From the NCBI RefSeq assembly GCF_013386115.1, contig NZ_JACAOR010000009.1:1-64000 (forward strand): DNA of 64,000 nucleotides, given 5' to 3'. The notes under the pieces are model-generated. The model was not told the origin of the DNA. It saw only the letters and a program-made list of their open reading frames with translations, and searched no databases. A program made the translations under genes and the position numbers. The DNA is from Pseudomonas gingeri. GTDB taxonomy: Bacteria > Pseudomonadota > Gammaproteobacteria > Pseudomonadales > Pseudomonadaceae. This document shows, piece after piece, positions 17,085 through 25,418 of the stretch. The stretch's first letter is position 1. Every line of letters begins with the position of its first letter.

Positions 17085-17956
17085 GGCGCGGTCGGCGCCG
17101 TCGGATAGAACTCACCGGCCAGGGTTTTCAGGGCTTGCGGCAGTCGCGGGCCGAGGCCGCCGACCAGCAAGGTCGGGTCGAGTTCGAAGACCCGCCCGGC
17201 CTTCGCGGCGCGGGTCGAAGCCAGGATCGGATTTTCCTTCATCAGTGCCTGGCGAGCCGCCTCGCCCGTCAGGCTGCGGTCGGCGAAGACCAGGACTTCG
17301 GGATTCAACCCGGCCAGGGCTTCGACGGAAAACGGCTTGTAGCCGCTGTGGGTCGCCAGGTTGTGACCGCCCGCCCGTGTCAGCAGCCAGTCGGCCGCGG
17401 TGTCCTTGCCGGCGATCAGCGGTTTGCCGCCGGCATGCCCGAGCAACAGCAGCACGCCCGGCGCCGACTGCTTGTCTTGCGCCTCTCTGACCCAGGCCTG
17501 CTGCTGGTCGAGTTGCTGCTGGTAGCCCTGGAACAACTGCCCGGCCTGCGCCTCGTTACCCAGCAACTTGCCCAGGTGCTGCAGATTGCCTTGCAGCGTT
17601 GGCAGGTCGGCTTCGGCGGAGAACAGTTCCACCTGCACCCCGGCATTGCGGATCTGCGCCAACACCGGTGGCGGGCCCATTTCCTCGGTGCCGACCAGGA
17701 TCTGCGGACGCAGGCTGAGGATGCCTTCAGCCGACAACTGCCGCTGATAACCGATGCTCGGCAGGGCCTTGAGGGTCTCGGGATGCTGGCTGGTGGTATC
17801 GACGCCGACCAGTTTTGCCTCACCGCCCAGCACACTGACCCACTCGGACAGCGCACCGCCGGCGCTGACCCAGCGTTGCGGCAACTCGCCGGCCAGCGTG
17901 GCATGGCTGAGCGCAAGCCCGGCTCCAAGTGCAATCAGGCGGGAACTCAGGCGCAT
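17081..17956 (-). CDS. hmuT: Periplasmic heme-binding protein of the ABC importer
   Basis: This 291-residue substrate-binding protein has a signal peptide (MRLSSRLIALGAGLALSHATLA) and a TroA-like fold: RWVSAGGALSEWVSVLGG, then VGVDTTSQHPETLKALPSIGYQ with the tyrosine often used as heme ligand. I start at the ATG at 17956 preceded by AAGGA; a longer in-frame start at 17989 would put eleven residues before the signal. It is the first gene of hmuTUV and lies downstream of a Fur-box-like site. No outer-membrane heme receptor or HmuS/PhuS chaperone gene is adjacent. Confidence 0.93.
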   Translation of the reverse strand: MRLSSRLIALGAGLALSHATLAGELPQRWVSAGGALSEWVSVLGGEAKLVGVDTTSQHPETLKALPSIGYQRQLSAEGILSLRPQILVGTEEMGPPPVLAQIRNAGVQVELFSAEADLPTLQGNLQHLGKLLGNEAQAGQLFQGYQQQLDQQQAWVREAQDKQSAPGVLLLLGHAGGKPLIAGKDTAADWLLTRAGGHNLATHSGYKPFSVEALAGLNPEVLVFADRSLTGEAARQALMKENPILASTRAAKAGRVFELDPTLLVGGLGPRLPQALKTLAGEFYPTAPTAP

Positions 17957-18030
17957 AGACGAATTTCCTTCGAAGGGTTGATCAAACAAGCGACAGGATC
18001 AGGGTGACGGGTAAGATACCGCCCCAGGGC

Positions 18031-18060
18031 AATTATCTATTTGATAATTATTTGCATTTG
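18031..18060. promoter_or_regulatory. Candidate Fur box between hmuT and the Rieske gene
   Basis: AATTATCTATTTGATAATT (18031-18049) is a perfect 7-5-7 palindrome, and an overlapping GATAATTATTTGCATTT (from 18043) matches 12 of 19 positions of the Fur consensus. It lies 75 bp before hmuT and about 100 bp before the divergent Rieske gene, so it could act on both. Confidence 0.6.
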
Positions 18061-18161
18061 AACGTCAAGCCAAGACACGCCCTGTCACAGGTTTCGTTCA
18101 GCTCCATCAGCCGCCATACTTCTTCCTTATTAAAGGCAAGGCGGGCTGCCAAAGGATCAGC

Positions 18162-18479
18162 ATGAAGTTTCTCTGCGCGTCACAGATGCTCGCCGACAAC
18201 AGCAGCCGTGGTTTCGAAGTGGATGGTCGGCCATTACTGGCGGTACGCCGCGAGGGACGGGTGTATCTCTATCAGAATCGCTGCCCGCACCGGGGCATTG
18301 CCCTGGAATGGCAACCCGACCAGTTTCTCGATGCCAGTGCCAGCCTGATCCAGTGCGCCACCCATGGCGCACTGTTCCTTATCGAAAGCGGCGAATGCGT
18401 GGCCGGGCCTTGTGTCGGGCAGTCGCTGCTGGCACTGCCCTGTCGGGAAGATGCCGAGGGCATCTGGGTCCAGGCCTGA
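18162..18479 (+). CDS. Small Rieske [2Fe-2S] protein
   Basis: This 105-residue soluble Rieske ferredoxin-like protein has both cluster motifs intact: CPHRG (about residues 41-45) and CATHGALF (about 66-73), giving two Cys and two His ligands. AAGGA precedes the ATG. It is divergent from hmuTUV and ends four bases before the convergent sfsA. The redox partner and substrate are unknown; it resembles ferredoxin components of dioxygenases, but no oxygenase gene is nearby. Confidence 0.88.
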   Translation: MKFLCASQMLADNSSRGFEVDGRPLLAVRREGRVYLYQNRCPHRGIALEWQPDQFLDASASLIQCATHGALFLIESGECVAGPCVGQSLLALPCREDAEGIWVQA

Positions 18480-18483
18480 GCCT

Positions 18484-19191
18484 TCAGAGCAGTACCGGCA
18501 AACGCCGATCGATCCGCACTTGCTCGGCGCTGAGGCTGACACCGTAGGCAAGCACTTCGACACCCGCGGCCACGGCTTCCAGCAGCGCATCGGCATAGGC
18601 CGGATCGATCTCCCGCGCCGGTCGCACCGCCTCGATTCCCGTCAGGTTCACGCAGTACAGCTGCACCGCCCGCACGCCCTCCCGGGCCAGGGCGGCCAGT
18701 TCGCGCAGATGCTTGGCCCCGCGCTGGGTGACCGCGTCCGGAAACGCCGCGACGGCGGTCCCGTCAAACCCGAGGGTGACGCTTTTCACCTCGACGAACG
18801 CCGACCCCGTCGGGTAATCCAGGCGAAAGTCGATCCGGCTGTTTTCCTGACCGTAAGCGACCTCGCGCTTGAGCCCGGTAAAGCCGTTGAGCTCGATGAT
18901 CAGTCCGGCGCGCAAGGCCTCTTCAACCAACTGGTTAGCCCGCGCCGTGTTGACGCACGCCAGCCGCCCCTGCGGGGTCTCGCCTATTTCCCAGGTGCCG
19001 GGCAACTTGCGCTTGGGGTCGTTGGAGCGGCTGAACCAGACCTGTCCCCCTTCAACCATGCAGTTGAGCATCGAGCCGGTGTTCGGGCAGTGGATCGTCA
19101 GCCGTTCGCCAGTGGTGGTTTCGATATCCGCCAGGAACCGCTTGTAGCGCTTGATCAGCCGCCCTTCTTCGAGTGCAGGAGAAAAACGCAT
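18484..19191 (-). CDS. sfsA: SfsA family protein (sugar fermentation stimulation protein homologue)
   Basis: This 235-residue protein matches SfsA throughout: LIKRYKRFLADIE, then HCPNTGSMLNCM and SRIDFRLDY, with VEVKSVTL resembling a PD-(D/E)xK nuclease core. E. coli SfsA was named for a maltose-gene phenotype and DNA binding; its enzymatic role is uncertain. The ATG overlaps the upstream aminotransferase stop by one base. Length is normal. Confidence 0.93.
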   Translation of the reverse strand: MRFSPALEEGRLIKRYKRFLADIETTTGERLTIHCPNTGSMLNCMVEGGQVWFSRSNDPKRKLPGTWEIGETPQGRLACVNTARANQLVEEALRAGLIIELNGFTGLKREVAYGQENSRIDFRLDYPTGSAFVEVKSVTLGFDGTAVAAFPDAVTQRGAKHLRELAALAREGVRAVQLYCVNLTGIEAVRPAREIDPAYADALLEAVAAGVEVLAYGVSLSAEQVRIDRRLPVLL

Positions 19192-20363
19192 CAGCCTTGC
19201 CAGCTCCGCAGGCCGCGGGCAATCCGCTCCACCGCTTCCTGCAGGCGCGGCAGGCTCTGGGTGTAGGCGAAACGCACATGGTGACTGGCCAGGTGATGAC
19301 CGAAATCCAGTCCCGGGGTGAACGCCACATGCTCGGTTTCGAGGAAATGCCGGCAGAACGCGAACGCATCGCCGCCAAACGCGCTGACATCCGCGTACAG
19401 GTAGAAGGCACCCTCAGGCTCCACCGCAATCCCGAAGCCCAACTCACGCAACGCCGGCAGGAGGAAATCCCGCCGCCGGCCGAATTCGGCCCGACGCTCT
19501 TCGAGGATGCTCAGGGTCCGCGGCTCGAAGCAGGCCAGGGCAGCGTGCTGGGCCATGCTCGGCGCGCTGATGTAGAGGTTCTGGGCCAGCTTCTCCAGAT
19601 CGGCCACGGCTTCCGGCGGGGCTACCAGCCAACCCAGGCGCCAACCGGTCATGCCGAAATATTTGGAAAAACTATTGAGGACGAAGGCACTGTCATCGAC
19701 TTCCAGCACACTGGCGGCGTCGCAGCCATACGTCAGGCCGTGATAGATCTCATCGACCACCAGATGCCCCTTGCGCGCCTTGATCGCCTTCGACAGCCCC
19801 GTCAGTTCGTCGCGGCTCAGCAGGGTGCCGGTCGGGTTGGCCGGTGATGCGACCAGGGCGCCGACGCTGTCTTCGTTCCAATGCCGATCCACCAGTTCGG
19901 CGGTCAGTTGATAACGCACATCCGGTCCGACCGGTACTAACTGTGCCGCACCTTCCACCAGGCGCAGGAAATGACGATTGCACGGGTAGCCGGGGTCGGC
20001 CAGGAGCCAGTGTTTGCCCGGATCCACCAGCAGGCTGCTGGTCAGCAGCAACGCCCCGGAACCGCCGGGGGTGACCAGGATGCGTTGCGGGTCGACGCTC
20101 ACGCCATACCGCTGCTGGTAGAAACCGGCGATCGCCTCGCGCAGCTCCGGCAGGCCGCGCGCCGCGGTGTAGCGGGTCTTGCCGGCAGCCAGGGCAGCCT
20201 GGCCGGCCTGGATGATCGGCTCGGCCGTGGTGAAGTCCGGCTCGCCGATCTCGAGGTGGATCACATCGTGCCCGGCCGCCTGCAGCTCATTGGCACGCGC
20301 CAGCAGGGCCATCACGTGGAACGGTTCGATCGCGCGGCTGCGCGCACTGTAGGGCTGAGCCAT
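19191..20363 (-). CDS. PLP-dependent aminotransferase (class I/II)
   Basis: This 390-residue fold-type I aminotransferase has HLEIGEPDFTTAEP near residue 40 and the glycine-rich VTPGGSGALLLTSSLL. The PLP-contacting ASPANPTGTLLS is also present, and the PLP lysine lies in NSFSKYFGMTGWRLGW. It is similar to aspartate or aromatic aminotransferases, but substrate specificity cannot be read from sequence. It is transcribed with sfsA, divergently from dksA. Confidence 0.9.
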   Translation of the reverse strand: MAQPYSARSRAIEPFHVMALLARANELQAAGHDVIHLEIGEPDFTTAEPIIQAGQAALAAGKTRYTAARGLPELREAIAGFYQQRYGVSVDPQRILVTPGGSGALLLTSSLLVDPGKHWLLADPGYPCNRHFLRLVEGAAQLVPVGPDVRYQLTAELVDRHWNEDSVGALVASPANPTGTLLSRDELTGLSKAIKARKGHLVVDEIYHGLTYGCDAASVLEVDDSAFVLNSFSKYFGMTGWRLGWLVAPPEAVADLEKLAQNLYISAPSMAQHAALACFEPRTLSILEERRAEFGRRRDFLLPALRELGFGIAVEPEGAFYLYADVSAFGGDAFAFCRHFLETEHVAFTPGLDFGHHLASHHVRFAYTQSLPRLQEAVERIARGLRSWQG

Positions 20364-20761
20364 TAGCCTTCCTTGATTGGGGTGGGCAAAATTCGATTCT
20401 ACCCAACCTCGCTCCCCCGGGAACCTTTAAAAACATCCTCGACGCCACGCTTACCCCAGGTCAAAGCAATACGACGCCGCGCCCAGGATTGACTAAAATG
20501 AAGATTCAACCATCCCGTCGATCGGCCCGTCACGGCCCTGAAACCACCGTGAAACCTGTCGGCGCGATACTTGCCGACGAAGGTCCCGTCGAAGATCGCC
20601 GGAAACTGCCGGGGCCGGCCCGCATCTCAAGGCTCGACAACCGGGAGTAGCGCGCCCCGATTCGATCTGGTAAGTTCGCCCGCTTGCAGCCGCAGGGCCG
20701 GCAGGTGTCGGTGATGTTGAAATCCTGCGCAATGGATTAGAAGAGTAGAGGCGGTCCATTC
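20364..20761. other. Divergent intergenic region upstream of dksA
   Basis: This 398-bp stretch has no supported gene. It must hold promoters for the aminotransferase (minus) and dksA (plus). A TTGACT hexamer lies near 20490 but has no matching -10. The region between 20520 and 20690 is GC-rich and lacks clear signals. AGAGG lies before the dksA ATG, indicating its ribosome site. Confidence 0.5.
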
Positions 20762-21208
20762 ATGCCCACCCAAGCAAAGCAGCAAAGCACTGAGCAAAAG
20801 ATCAGCGGCTTCGAACCCTATGTTGAAGGCAAGGGCGAGGAGTACATGGGCGAGCCCATGCGCAAGCACTTCACCAAGATCCTGCAGAAGTGGAAGCAGG
20901 ACCTGATGCAGGAAGTCGACCGCACCGTTGACCACATGAAAGACGAAGCGGCCAACTTTCCTGATCCCGCCGACCGCGCCAGCCAGGAAGAGGAATTCAG
21001 CCTCGAACTGCGTGCCCGCGACCGCGAGCGCAAGCTGATCAAGAAAATCGACAAGACCCTGCAGCTCATCGAAGACGAAGAGTATGGCTGGTGCGAGTCC
21101 TGCGGCGTCGAGATCGGCATCCGCCGGCTGGAAGCCCGACCGACCGCCGATATGTGCGTCGACTGCAAGACCCTTGCGGAGATCAAGGAAAAACAGGTCG
21201 GCAAGTAA
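20762..21208 (+). CDS. dksA: RNA polymerase-binding transcription factor DksA
   Basis: This 148-residue stringent-response cofactor works with ppGpp by inserting a coiled coil into the RNA polymerase secondary channel. The coiled coil (about residues 35-105) bears acidic tip residues in FPDPADRASQEEE (the DxxDxA tip). The four-cysteine zinc site is complete: CESCG and CVDCK. It is the zinc-dependent DksA1 type. It is followed by an intrinsic terminator and then gluQ, the same order as in E. coli. Confidence 0.98.
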   Translation: MPTQAKQQSTEQKISGFEPYVEGKGEEYMGEPMRKHFTKILQKWKQDLMQEVDRTVDHMKDEAANFPDPADRASQEEEFSLELRARDRERKLIKKIDKTLQLIEDEEYGWCESCGVEIGIRRLEARPTADMCVDCKTLAEIKEKQVGK

Positions 21209-21226
21209 TCCATGCCGGACTGAACG

Positions 21227-21252
21227 AACGGAGCGTGCGAACGCTCCGTTTT
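21227..21252 (+). terminator. Intrinsic terminator after dksA
   Basis: AACGGAGCG and CGCTCCGTT form a 9-bp stem with a six-base loop, followed by TTCGTTT. It lies 19 bp after the dksA stop and before gluQ, so gluQ depends on read-through or its own promoter. Confidence 0.85.
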
Positions 21253-21304
21253 CGTTTCTGCGTTTCCTGGCGCTGCCCTCCACGGATCCAGTACCCTGCG
21301 ACTT

Positions 21305-22204
21305 ATGACTGCCATCACCGCTTCGCCCGCCTATATCGGACGCTTCGCCCCCACGCCCAGCGGACACCTGCACTTCGGCTCGCTGGTCGCGGCACTCGCC
21401 TCCTACCTGGATGCCCGCTCGGTCGGCGGCCGCTGGCTGCTGCGCATGGAAGACCTCGATCCGCCACGGGAGGCCCCCGGCGCCCAGGCCGCGATCCTCG
21501 ACGCCCTGGAACGCTACGGCTTCGAGTGGGATGGCGAAATGATCCGCCAGAGCGACCGTCATGACGCCTACGCCCAGGTGCTCGATCGCCTGTTCAGCCA
21601 GGGGCTGGCCTACGCCTGCACCTGCTCGCGCAAGGAGCTGGAAGCCTATGACGGGATCTATCCCGGCCTGTGCCGCAACCTCGGGCACGACATCGACAAC
21701 GCCGCCATTCGCCTGCGGGTCCCGGAACTGATCTACCGCTTCCAGGACCGGGTCCAGGGCGAGTTCCACCAGCACCTGGGGCGCGAGGCCGGCGACTTCG
21801 TGATCCGTCGCCGCGATGGGCTGTATGCCTACCAACTGGCGGTGGTGCTCGACGATGCCTGGCAGGGCGTGACCGATATCGTGCGCGGTGCCGACCTGCT
21901 GGACTCGACACCACGCCAGCTCTACCTGCAGGAATTGCTGGGCCTGCCGCAGCCGCGTTACCTGCATGTCCCGCTGATCATCCAGCCGGACGGCAACAAG
22001 CTCGGCAAGTCCTACCGTTCCCCGCCACTGACCAGCGATCAGGCCACGCCGTTGCTGATGCGGGCCCTGCGTACACTGGGGCAGACACCACCCGCCGCAC
22101 TGGAACAGGGCACGCCCAGGGAAGTGCTCGACTGGGGAATCCGCCATTGGGATGCCACACTGATTCCCAGGGTCGCCACCCTGGCCGAAGCGCAATTGCA
22201 CTGA
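21305..22204 (+). CDS. gluQ: Glutamyl-Q tRNA(Asp) synthetase
   Basis: This 299-residue shortened GluRS paralogue has no anticodon-binding domain. It attaches glutamate to queuosine 34 of tRNA-Asp. The HIGH-type motif is FAPTPSGHLHFGSL near residues 14-27. Zinc ligands appear in YACTCSRKELEAYDGIYPGLC, and the KMSKS-type loop is NKLGKS. It sits between dksA and cbrX. Length is normal for GluQ-RS. Confidence 0.96.
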   Translation: MTAITASPAYIGRFAPTPSGHLHFGSLVAALASYLDARSVGGRWLLRMEDLDPPREAPGAQAAILDALERYGFEWDGEMIRQSDRHDAYAQVLDRLFSQGLAYACTCSRKELEAYDGIYPGLCRNLGHDIDNAAIRLRVPELIYRFQDRVQGEFHQHLGREAGDFVIRRRDGLYAYQLAVVLDDAWQGVTDIVRGADLLDSTPRQLYLQELLGLPQPRYLHVPLIIQPDGNKLGKSYRSPPLTSDQATPLLMRALRTLGQTPPAALEQGTPREVLDWGIRHWDATLIPRVATLAEAQLH

Positions 22205-22281
22205 CGCCCCTTGCAGGTTGGCGCCCATCCGTTACCATCGCCGCACGTTTTCGGGCACGCCTATAAAAAAGAGAGGCCAGG

Positions 22282-22458
22282 ATGTACATCTATCGATTGG
22301 TCCTGCTCCTGGTAGTCGGGATCTACCTGTTCTCGCCGGCGATCATGGACTGGTGGATCGACGCGACGGGCGCCTGGTATCGGCCCTATCTGCTCTGGCT
22401 GATTCTGATCGTCGTGACCTTCATCCTGCAGAGCCAAAAAGATGCCGATGAGCTTTAG
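22282..22458 (+). CDS. cbrX: CbrX, small membrane protein encoded upstream of cbrA
   Basis: This 58-residue protein is almost entirely two hydrophobic helices (YRLVLLLVVGIYLFSPAIM and YLLWLILIVVTFIL), joined by a WWIDATGAWYR loop, ending in a polar tail. AGAGG lies upstream of the ATG. Its last 17 bases overlap the start of cbrA in another frame, so translation of cbrA is probably coupled to it. A small gene at this site, called cbrX, has been described in P. putida and P. aeruginosa; the biochemical role is not known to me. Confidence 0.82.
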   Translation: MYIYRLVLLLVVGIYLFSPAIMDWWIDATGAWYRPYLLWLILIVVTFILQSQKDADEL

Positions 22459-25396
22459 CCTGACCCAGATGCTGCTGATCAGCGCCGCGTACCTGCTGGC
22501 CCTGTTCGGTGTCGCCTGGATCAGCGAACGGGGCGTGATTCCACGCTCGATCATTCGTCACCCGCTGACCTACACCCTGTCGCTGGGCGTCTATGCCAGC
22601 GCCTGGGCGTTCTATGGCACCGTGGGCCTGGCCTACCAGTACGGCTATGGCTTCCTGTCCAGCTACCTGGGAGTCTCCGGCGCCTTTCTGCTGGCGCCGG
22701 TGCTGCTGTACCCGATCCTGAAGATCACCAGGACCTACCAGCTGTCATCCCTGGCCGACCTGTTCGCCTTCCGCTTTCGCAGCACCTGGGCCGGGGCGCT
22801 GACCACGGTGTTCATGCTGATCGGCGTGCTGCCGCTGCTGGCCCTGCAGATCCAGGCGGTGGCCGACTCCATTGGCATCCTCACCCGCGAACCGGTGCAG
22901 CACCGCGTGGCCCTGAGCTTCTGCGCGCTGATCACCCTGTTCACCATCTTCTTCGGCTCGCGCCATATCGCCACCCGGGAGAAACACGAAGGCCTGGTCT
23001 TCGCGATTGCCTTCGAATCGGTGATCAAGCTGATCGCCATCGGCGGGGTCGGCCTCTATGCCCTCTACGGGGTCTTCGACGGCCCGCAACAGCTCGAACT
23101 GTGGCTGCTACAGAACCAGACCGCCCTCGCCGCCCTGCACACACCGTTGCAGGAAGGCCCGTGGCGCACCCTGCTGCTGGTGTTCTTCGCCTCGGCCATC
23201 GTGATGCCGCACATGTATCACATGACCTTTACCGAGAACCTCAACCCGCGCTCGCTGGTCAGCGCCAGCTGGGGACTACCGCTGTTCCTGCTGCTGATGA
23301 GCCTGGCGGTGCCGTTGATCCTGTGGGCCGGGCTGAAGCTGGGCGCCACCACCAACCCGGAATACTTCACCCTGGGCATCGGCATCGCCGCCAACAACCA
23401 GGCCCTGGCGCTGCTGGCCTATGTCGGCGGGCTTTCGGCCGCCAGCGGGCTGATCATCGTCACCACCCTGGCGTTGTCCGGCATGGCCCTCAACCACCTG
23501 GTGCTGCCGCTCTACCAGCCCCCGGCCGAAGGCAATATCTACCGCTGGCTGAAATGGACCCGCCGCGCCCTGATCGTCGCGATCATCATGGCCGGCTACG
23601 GCTTCTACCTGTTGCTCGGCGCCGAACAGGACCTGGCCAACCTCGGCATCGTCGCCTTTGTCGCCACCCTGCAATTCCTCCCCGGCGTGCTCTCGGTGCT
23701 GTACTGGCCGACCGCCAACCGCCGCGGCTTCATCGCCGGCCTGCTGGCCGGGATCATCGTCTGGATGGTCACCATGATGTTGCCGCTGATCGGCAACCTG
23801 CAGGGTTTCTATATTCCCCTGCTGAATATGATCTATGTGCTGGACGATACCAGCTGGCATATGGCGGCCATCGCCTCGCTGGCCGCCAACGTGCTGATGT
23901 TCACGCTGATCTCGCTGTTCAGCAATGCCAGCCCGGAAGAGGCCAGTGCCGCCGAAGCCTGCGCGGTAGACAACGTCCGTCGGCCGCAGCGACGCGAACT
24001 GCACGCGGCCTCGCCCCAGGAGTTCGCCACGCAACTGGCCAAGCCGCTGGGAGCCAAGGCCGCGCAGAAGGAAGTCGAGCAAGCCCTGCGTGACCTCTAC
24101 CTGCCTTTCGACGAACGGCGCCCCTATGCCCTGCGCCGCCTGCGCGACCGGATCGAGGCCAACCTGTCGGGCCTGATGGGACCGAGCGTGGCCCAGGACA
24201 TGGTCGAGACCTTCCTGCCGTACAAGGCCGGCGGTGAAAGCTATGTCACCGAAGACATCCACTTCATCGAGAGCCGCCTCGAGGACTATCACTCGCGCCT
24301 GACCGGGCTGGCCGCCGAACTCGATGCCCTGCGCCGCTACCACCGCCAGACCTTGCAGGAACTGCCCATGGGCGTCTGCTCGCTGGCCAAGGACCAGGAG
24401 ATCCTGATGTGGAACAAGGCCATGGAAGAACTCACCGGCGTTGCCGCGCAACGGGTCGTCGGCTCGCGCCTGGGCACCCTGGGCGAACCGTGGAAAGAAT
24501 TGTTGCAAGGTTTTATCAACCTGCCGGACGAACACCTGCACAAGCAACACCTGGCCCTCGACGGCCAGACCCGCTGGCTGAACCTGCACAAGGCGGCGAT
24601 CGACGAACCGCTGGCCCCGGGCAACAGCGGCCTGGTGCTGCTGGTCGAGGACCTGACCGAAACCCAGATGCTCGAAGACAAGCTAGTGCATTCCGAGCGC
24701 CTGGCGAGCATCGGCCGCCTGGCCGCCGGGGTCGCCCACGAGATCGGCAACCCGATCACCGGGATCGCCTGCCTGGCGCAGAACCTGCGCGAAGAGCGCG
24801 AGGAAGACGGCGAGATCACCGAGATCAGCGGGCAGATCATCGAGCAGACCAAGCGCGTCTCGCGCATCGTCCAGTCGCTGATGAGCTTCGCCCATGCCGG
24901 CAGCCACCAGCACAACGACGAACCGGTGTGCCTGGCCGAGGTCGCCCAGGATGCCATTGGTCTGCTGGCCCTGAACCGGCGCAATTTCGAAGTACAGTTC
25001 TTCAACCTGTGCGACCCCGAACATTGGGTCGACGGCGATCCGCAGCGCCTGGCGCAAGTGCTGATCAACCTGTTGTCCAACGCCCGTGACGCATCGCCCG
25101 CCGGCAGCGCGGTACGGGTCAAGAGCGAAGCCTTCGAACACACGGTCGACCTGATCGTCGAAGACGAAGGCAGCGGCATCCCGAAGAACATCATGGACCG
25201 ATTGTTCGAACCCTTCTTCACCACCAAGGATCCTGGCGAAGGTACCGGACTGGGCCTTGCACTGGTCTATTCCATCGTTGAAGAGCATTATGGACAAATC
25301 ACCATCGACAGCCCGGCTGACACCGAAAGCCAACGCGGCACCCGTATCCGGGTGACCTTACCGCGTCATGTCGAAGCGACGTCCGCTGTGAACTGA
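22442..25396 (+). CDS. cbrA: CbrA, sensor histidine kinase with an SLC5 transporter domain
   Basis: This 984-residue kinase controls carbon/nitrogen source use. The N-terminal ~500 residues form about 13 helices of a sodium/solute symporter (SLC5) domain, which in CbrA has been linked to histidine transport. A STAC-like linker, a PAS domain (about 635-750) and the kinase core follow. The phosphorylated histidine is H766 in GVAHEIGNPITG. The ATPase N, G1 and G2 boxes include DEGSGIP, FEPFFTTK and GTGLGLALVYSIV. It phosphorylates CbrB, encoded 22 bp downstream. A second in-frame ATG at 22448 is an alternative start. Confidence 0.97.
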   Translation: MPMSFSLTQMLLISAAYLLALFGVAWISERGVIPRSIIRHPLTYTLSLGVYASAWAFYGTVGLAYQYGYGFLSSYLGVSGAFLLAPVLLYPILKITRTYQLSSLADLFAFRFRSTWAGALTTVFMLIGVLPLLALQIQAVADSIGILTREPVQHRVALSFCALITLFTIFFGSRHIATREKHEGLVFAIAFESVIKLIAIGGVGLYALYGVFDGPQQLELWLLQNQTALAALHTPLQEGPWRTLLLVFFASAIVMPHMYHMTFTENLNPRSLVSASWGLPLFLLLMSLAVPLILWAGLKLGATTNPEYFTLGIGIAANNQALALLAYVGGLSAASGLIIVTTLALSGMALNHLVLPLYQPPAEGNIYRWLKWTRRALIVAIIMAGYGFYLLLGAEQDLANLGIVAFVATLQFLPGVLSVLYWPTANRRGFIAGLLAGIIVWMVTMMLPLIGNLQGFYIPLLNMIYVLDDTSWHMAAIASLAANVLMFTLISLFSNASPEEASAAEACAVDNVRRPQRRELHAASPQEFATQLAKPLGAKAAQKEVEQALRDLYLPFDERRPYALRRLRDRIEANLSGLMGPSVAQDMVETFLPYKAGGESYVTEDIHFIESRLEDYHSRLTGLAAELDALRRYHRQTLQELPMGVCSLAKDQEILMWNKAMEELTGVAAQRVVGSRLGTLGEPWKELLQGFINLPDEHLHKQHLALDGQTRWLNLHKAAIDEPLAPGNSGLVLLVEDLTETQMLEDKLVHSERLASIGRLAAGVAHEIGNPITGIACLAQNLREEREEDGEITEISGQIIEQTKRVSRIVQSLMSFAHAGSHQHNDEPVCLAEVAQDAIGLLALNRRNFEVQFFNLCDPEHWVDGDPQRLAQVLINLLSNARDASPAGSAVRVKSEAFEHTVDLIVEDEGSGIPKNIMDRLFEPFFTTKDPGEGTGLGLALVYSIVEEHYGQITIDSPADTESQRGTRIRVTLPRHVEATSAVN

Positions 25397-25418
25397 GACC
25401 GTCGAGAGAACCGAATCA

